Shown here piece after piece: positions 63,186 to 64,000 of a DNA stretch of 64,000 nt. The translations under genes were made by a program, and so were the position numbers. A model generated the notes under the pieces. It was not told the DNA's origin. It made no database searches and saw only the letters and a list, made by a program, of their open reading frames with translations. Source of the DNA: Allorhizobium ampelinum S4 (GTDB lineage: Bacteria > Pseudomonadota > Alphaproteobacteria > Rhizobiales > Rhizobiaceae); NCBI RefSeq assembly GCF_000016285.1, contig NC_011989.1, positions 437,001 through 501,000 of the forward strand, written 5' to 3'. Numbering within the stretch: position 1 is the stretch's first letter; each line of letters opens with the position of its first letter.

Positions 63186-63860
63186 CTACTGGCTGACCCA
63201 GATGATTCGGGCGATCCATTCGACGTCCTGCATATCCAATACCCGGTTCGGATGGTCGGGATTGATCGAAATGAGATCAACGGTCCGCGCCGTCTGGCGG
63301 CCCAGTACCTTGGCCATGACCTCGCCATCGCAGGTTTTGACGACGACCCGGTCGCCCCGGCGCACAGGCGCACCTGGCTCAACGATCAGAATATCGCCAT
63401 CGCGATAAAGTGGCTTCATACTGTCGCCCTGAATTTCCAGGGCATAGACGCCTGGCTTGGCGGAGGTCGGTAAATCCACCAGATCCCAGCCTTGTCCGGC
63501 TGGAAAACCGCCATCGTCAAAAAAACCGCCCGAGCCCGCCTGGGCCAAGCCAAGCAGCGGTATAGTGCCGATCTGCGGCGGAAAATTGCCATCCGGCAAT
63601 GTCTCGTGAACGGCATTGACCTGATGGTTGTCATTGCTGATCAGCGTGACGAATTGATCGATCCGCGCACCTGTCGCTTCCAGCACCTTAGCGATGGATT
63701 CGGTCGATGGCCAGCGCATGCGTCCATCCGGCCCGACCCGCTTGGACTTGTTGAACGAGGTTGGATCAAGGCCGGCCTTTCGGGCCAGCCCGGACGGCGT
63801 CAGATGATACTGCTCGGCAAGCCGGTCAATCGCATTCCAGATTGTCTCGTGTGAAAGCAT
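63186..63860 (-). CDS. LexA/CI-like S24 regulator with helix-turn-helix
   Basis: The ATG at 63860 gives 224 residues; the frame is open to 63995 and could extend. The N-terminal helix-turn-helix is LTPSGLARKAGLDPTSFNKS. The C-terminal S24 domain has the catalytic Ser in EIQGDSMKPLYRDGD and the Lys in EVMAKVLGR, so self-cleavage is possible. It resembles the CI/LexA-like regulators of many rhizobia, which are not LexA itself. No cleavage site (Ala-Gly) is certain: AQAGSGG near residue 106 is a candidate. Regulated genes are unknown. Confidence 0.87.
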   Translation of the reverse strand: MLSHETIWNAIDRLAEQYHLTPSGLARKAGLDPTSFNKSKRVGPDGRMRWPSTESIAKVLEATGARIDQFVTLISNDNHQVNAVHETLPDGNFPPQIGTIPLLGLAQAGSGGFFDDGGFPAGQGWDLVDLPTSAKPGVYALEIQGDSMKPLYRDGDILIVEPGAPVRRGDRVVVKTCDGEVMAKVLGRQTARTVDLISINPDHPNRVLDMQDVEWIARIIWVSQ

Positions 63861-64000
63861 ATCCCGCCAAACCCCGGCATTTATCAGCCGTCGACAAACG
63901 GCTTCGACCCACCTCGCCATATATCGGCCAAATGCGGTCGAGAGTAAAGATCTTGGAGGAATAAAATCCTCGATTGTTCCTGTTTCTGCGCACAAAGCCC

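Overview
The window looks like chromosomal DNA of an alphaproteobacterium of the family Rhizobiaceae, most like the Agrobacterium/Allorhizobium/Rhizobium group. The reasons are the GC-rich housekeeping genes with rhizobial neighbourhoods (pyrC, pyrE, pgi, fadD, glgX, truA-fmt-def, apaG, metZ, a long dCTP deaminase), a SAM-II type riboswitch in front of metZ, and many copies of short palindromic intergenic repeats typical of rhizobia. The genus is inferred, not proven.

Bases 1-28300 are an ordinary core region. They hold a CoA-transferase, a lipoprotein hydrolase, a proline-racemase-family enzyme and a Crp/Fnr regulator. A four-gene signalling operon follows (single-domain response regulator, periplasmic protein, hybrid histidine kinase with Hpt, REC-HD-GYP phosphodiesterase). 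Then come pyrimidine synthesis genes with a diguanylate cyclase between them, sugar metabolism (sugar kinase, pgi, glgX), fadD, a BON protein, an SDR, a receiver protein, truA/fmt, def, apaG, metZ and the dCTP deaminase.

At 28332-28405 lies a tRNA-Gly(CCC) gene. Its 3' 48 bases recur exactly at 56881-56928, so the roughly 28.5 kb between them is read as a genomic island. Both copies are followed by the tail of a broken tyrosine integrase gene. The left half of the island (28.5-41.3 kb) is a landing zone of IS6 and IS5 elements and broken genes (a RelE-like toxin, an hsdR tail). Mixed in are an ArsR regulator, a DsbA-like oxidoreductase, an esterase, two LysR regulators, a GST, and an unusual pair: a FAH-fold protein beside an acyltransferase-methyltransferase fusion.

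The right half (41.4-55.9 kb) is one minus-strand operon-like block: sulfotransferase, small membrane protein, a 2682-residue calcium-binding repeat protein with a C-terminal type I secretion signal, a type I secretion ABC transporter and membrane fusion protein, and a secreted bilobal pepsin-like aspartic protease. It reads as a self-contained system for modifying, exporting and perhaps trimming or releasing a giant surface protein. This is the best candidate for an undescribed system.

Bases 57-64 kb return to chromosomal genes with some debris: an IS481 fragment, a small conserved protein, a soluble unknown protein flanked by two copies of a 97-base repeat, a family 2 glycosyltransferase divergent from a solute-binding protein, a TerB-like protein and a LexA/CI-like S24 regulator.
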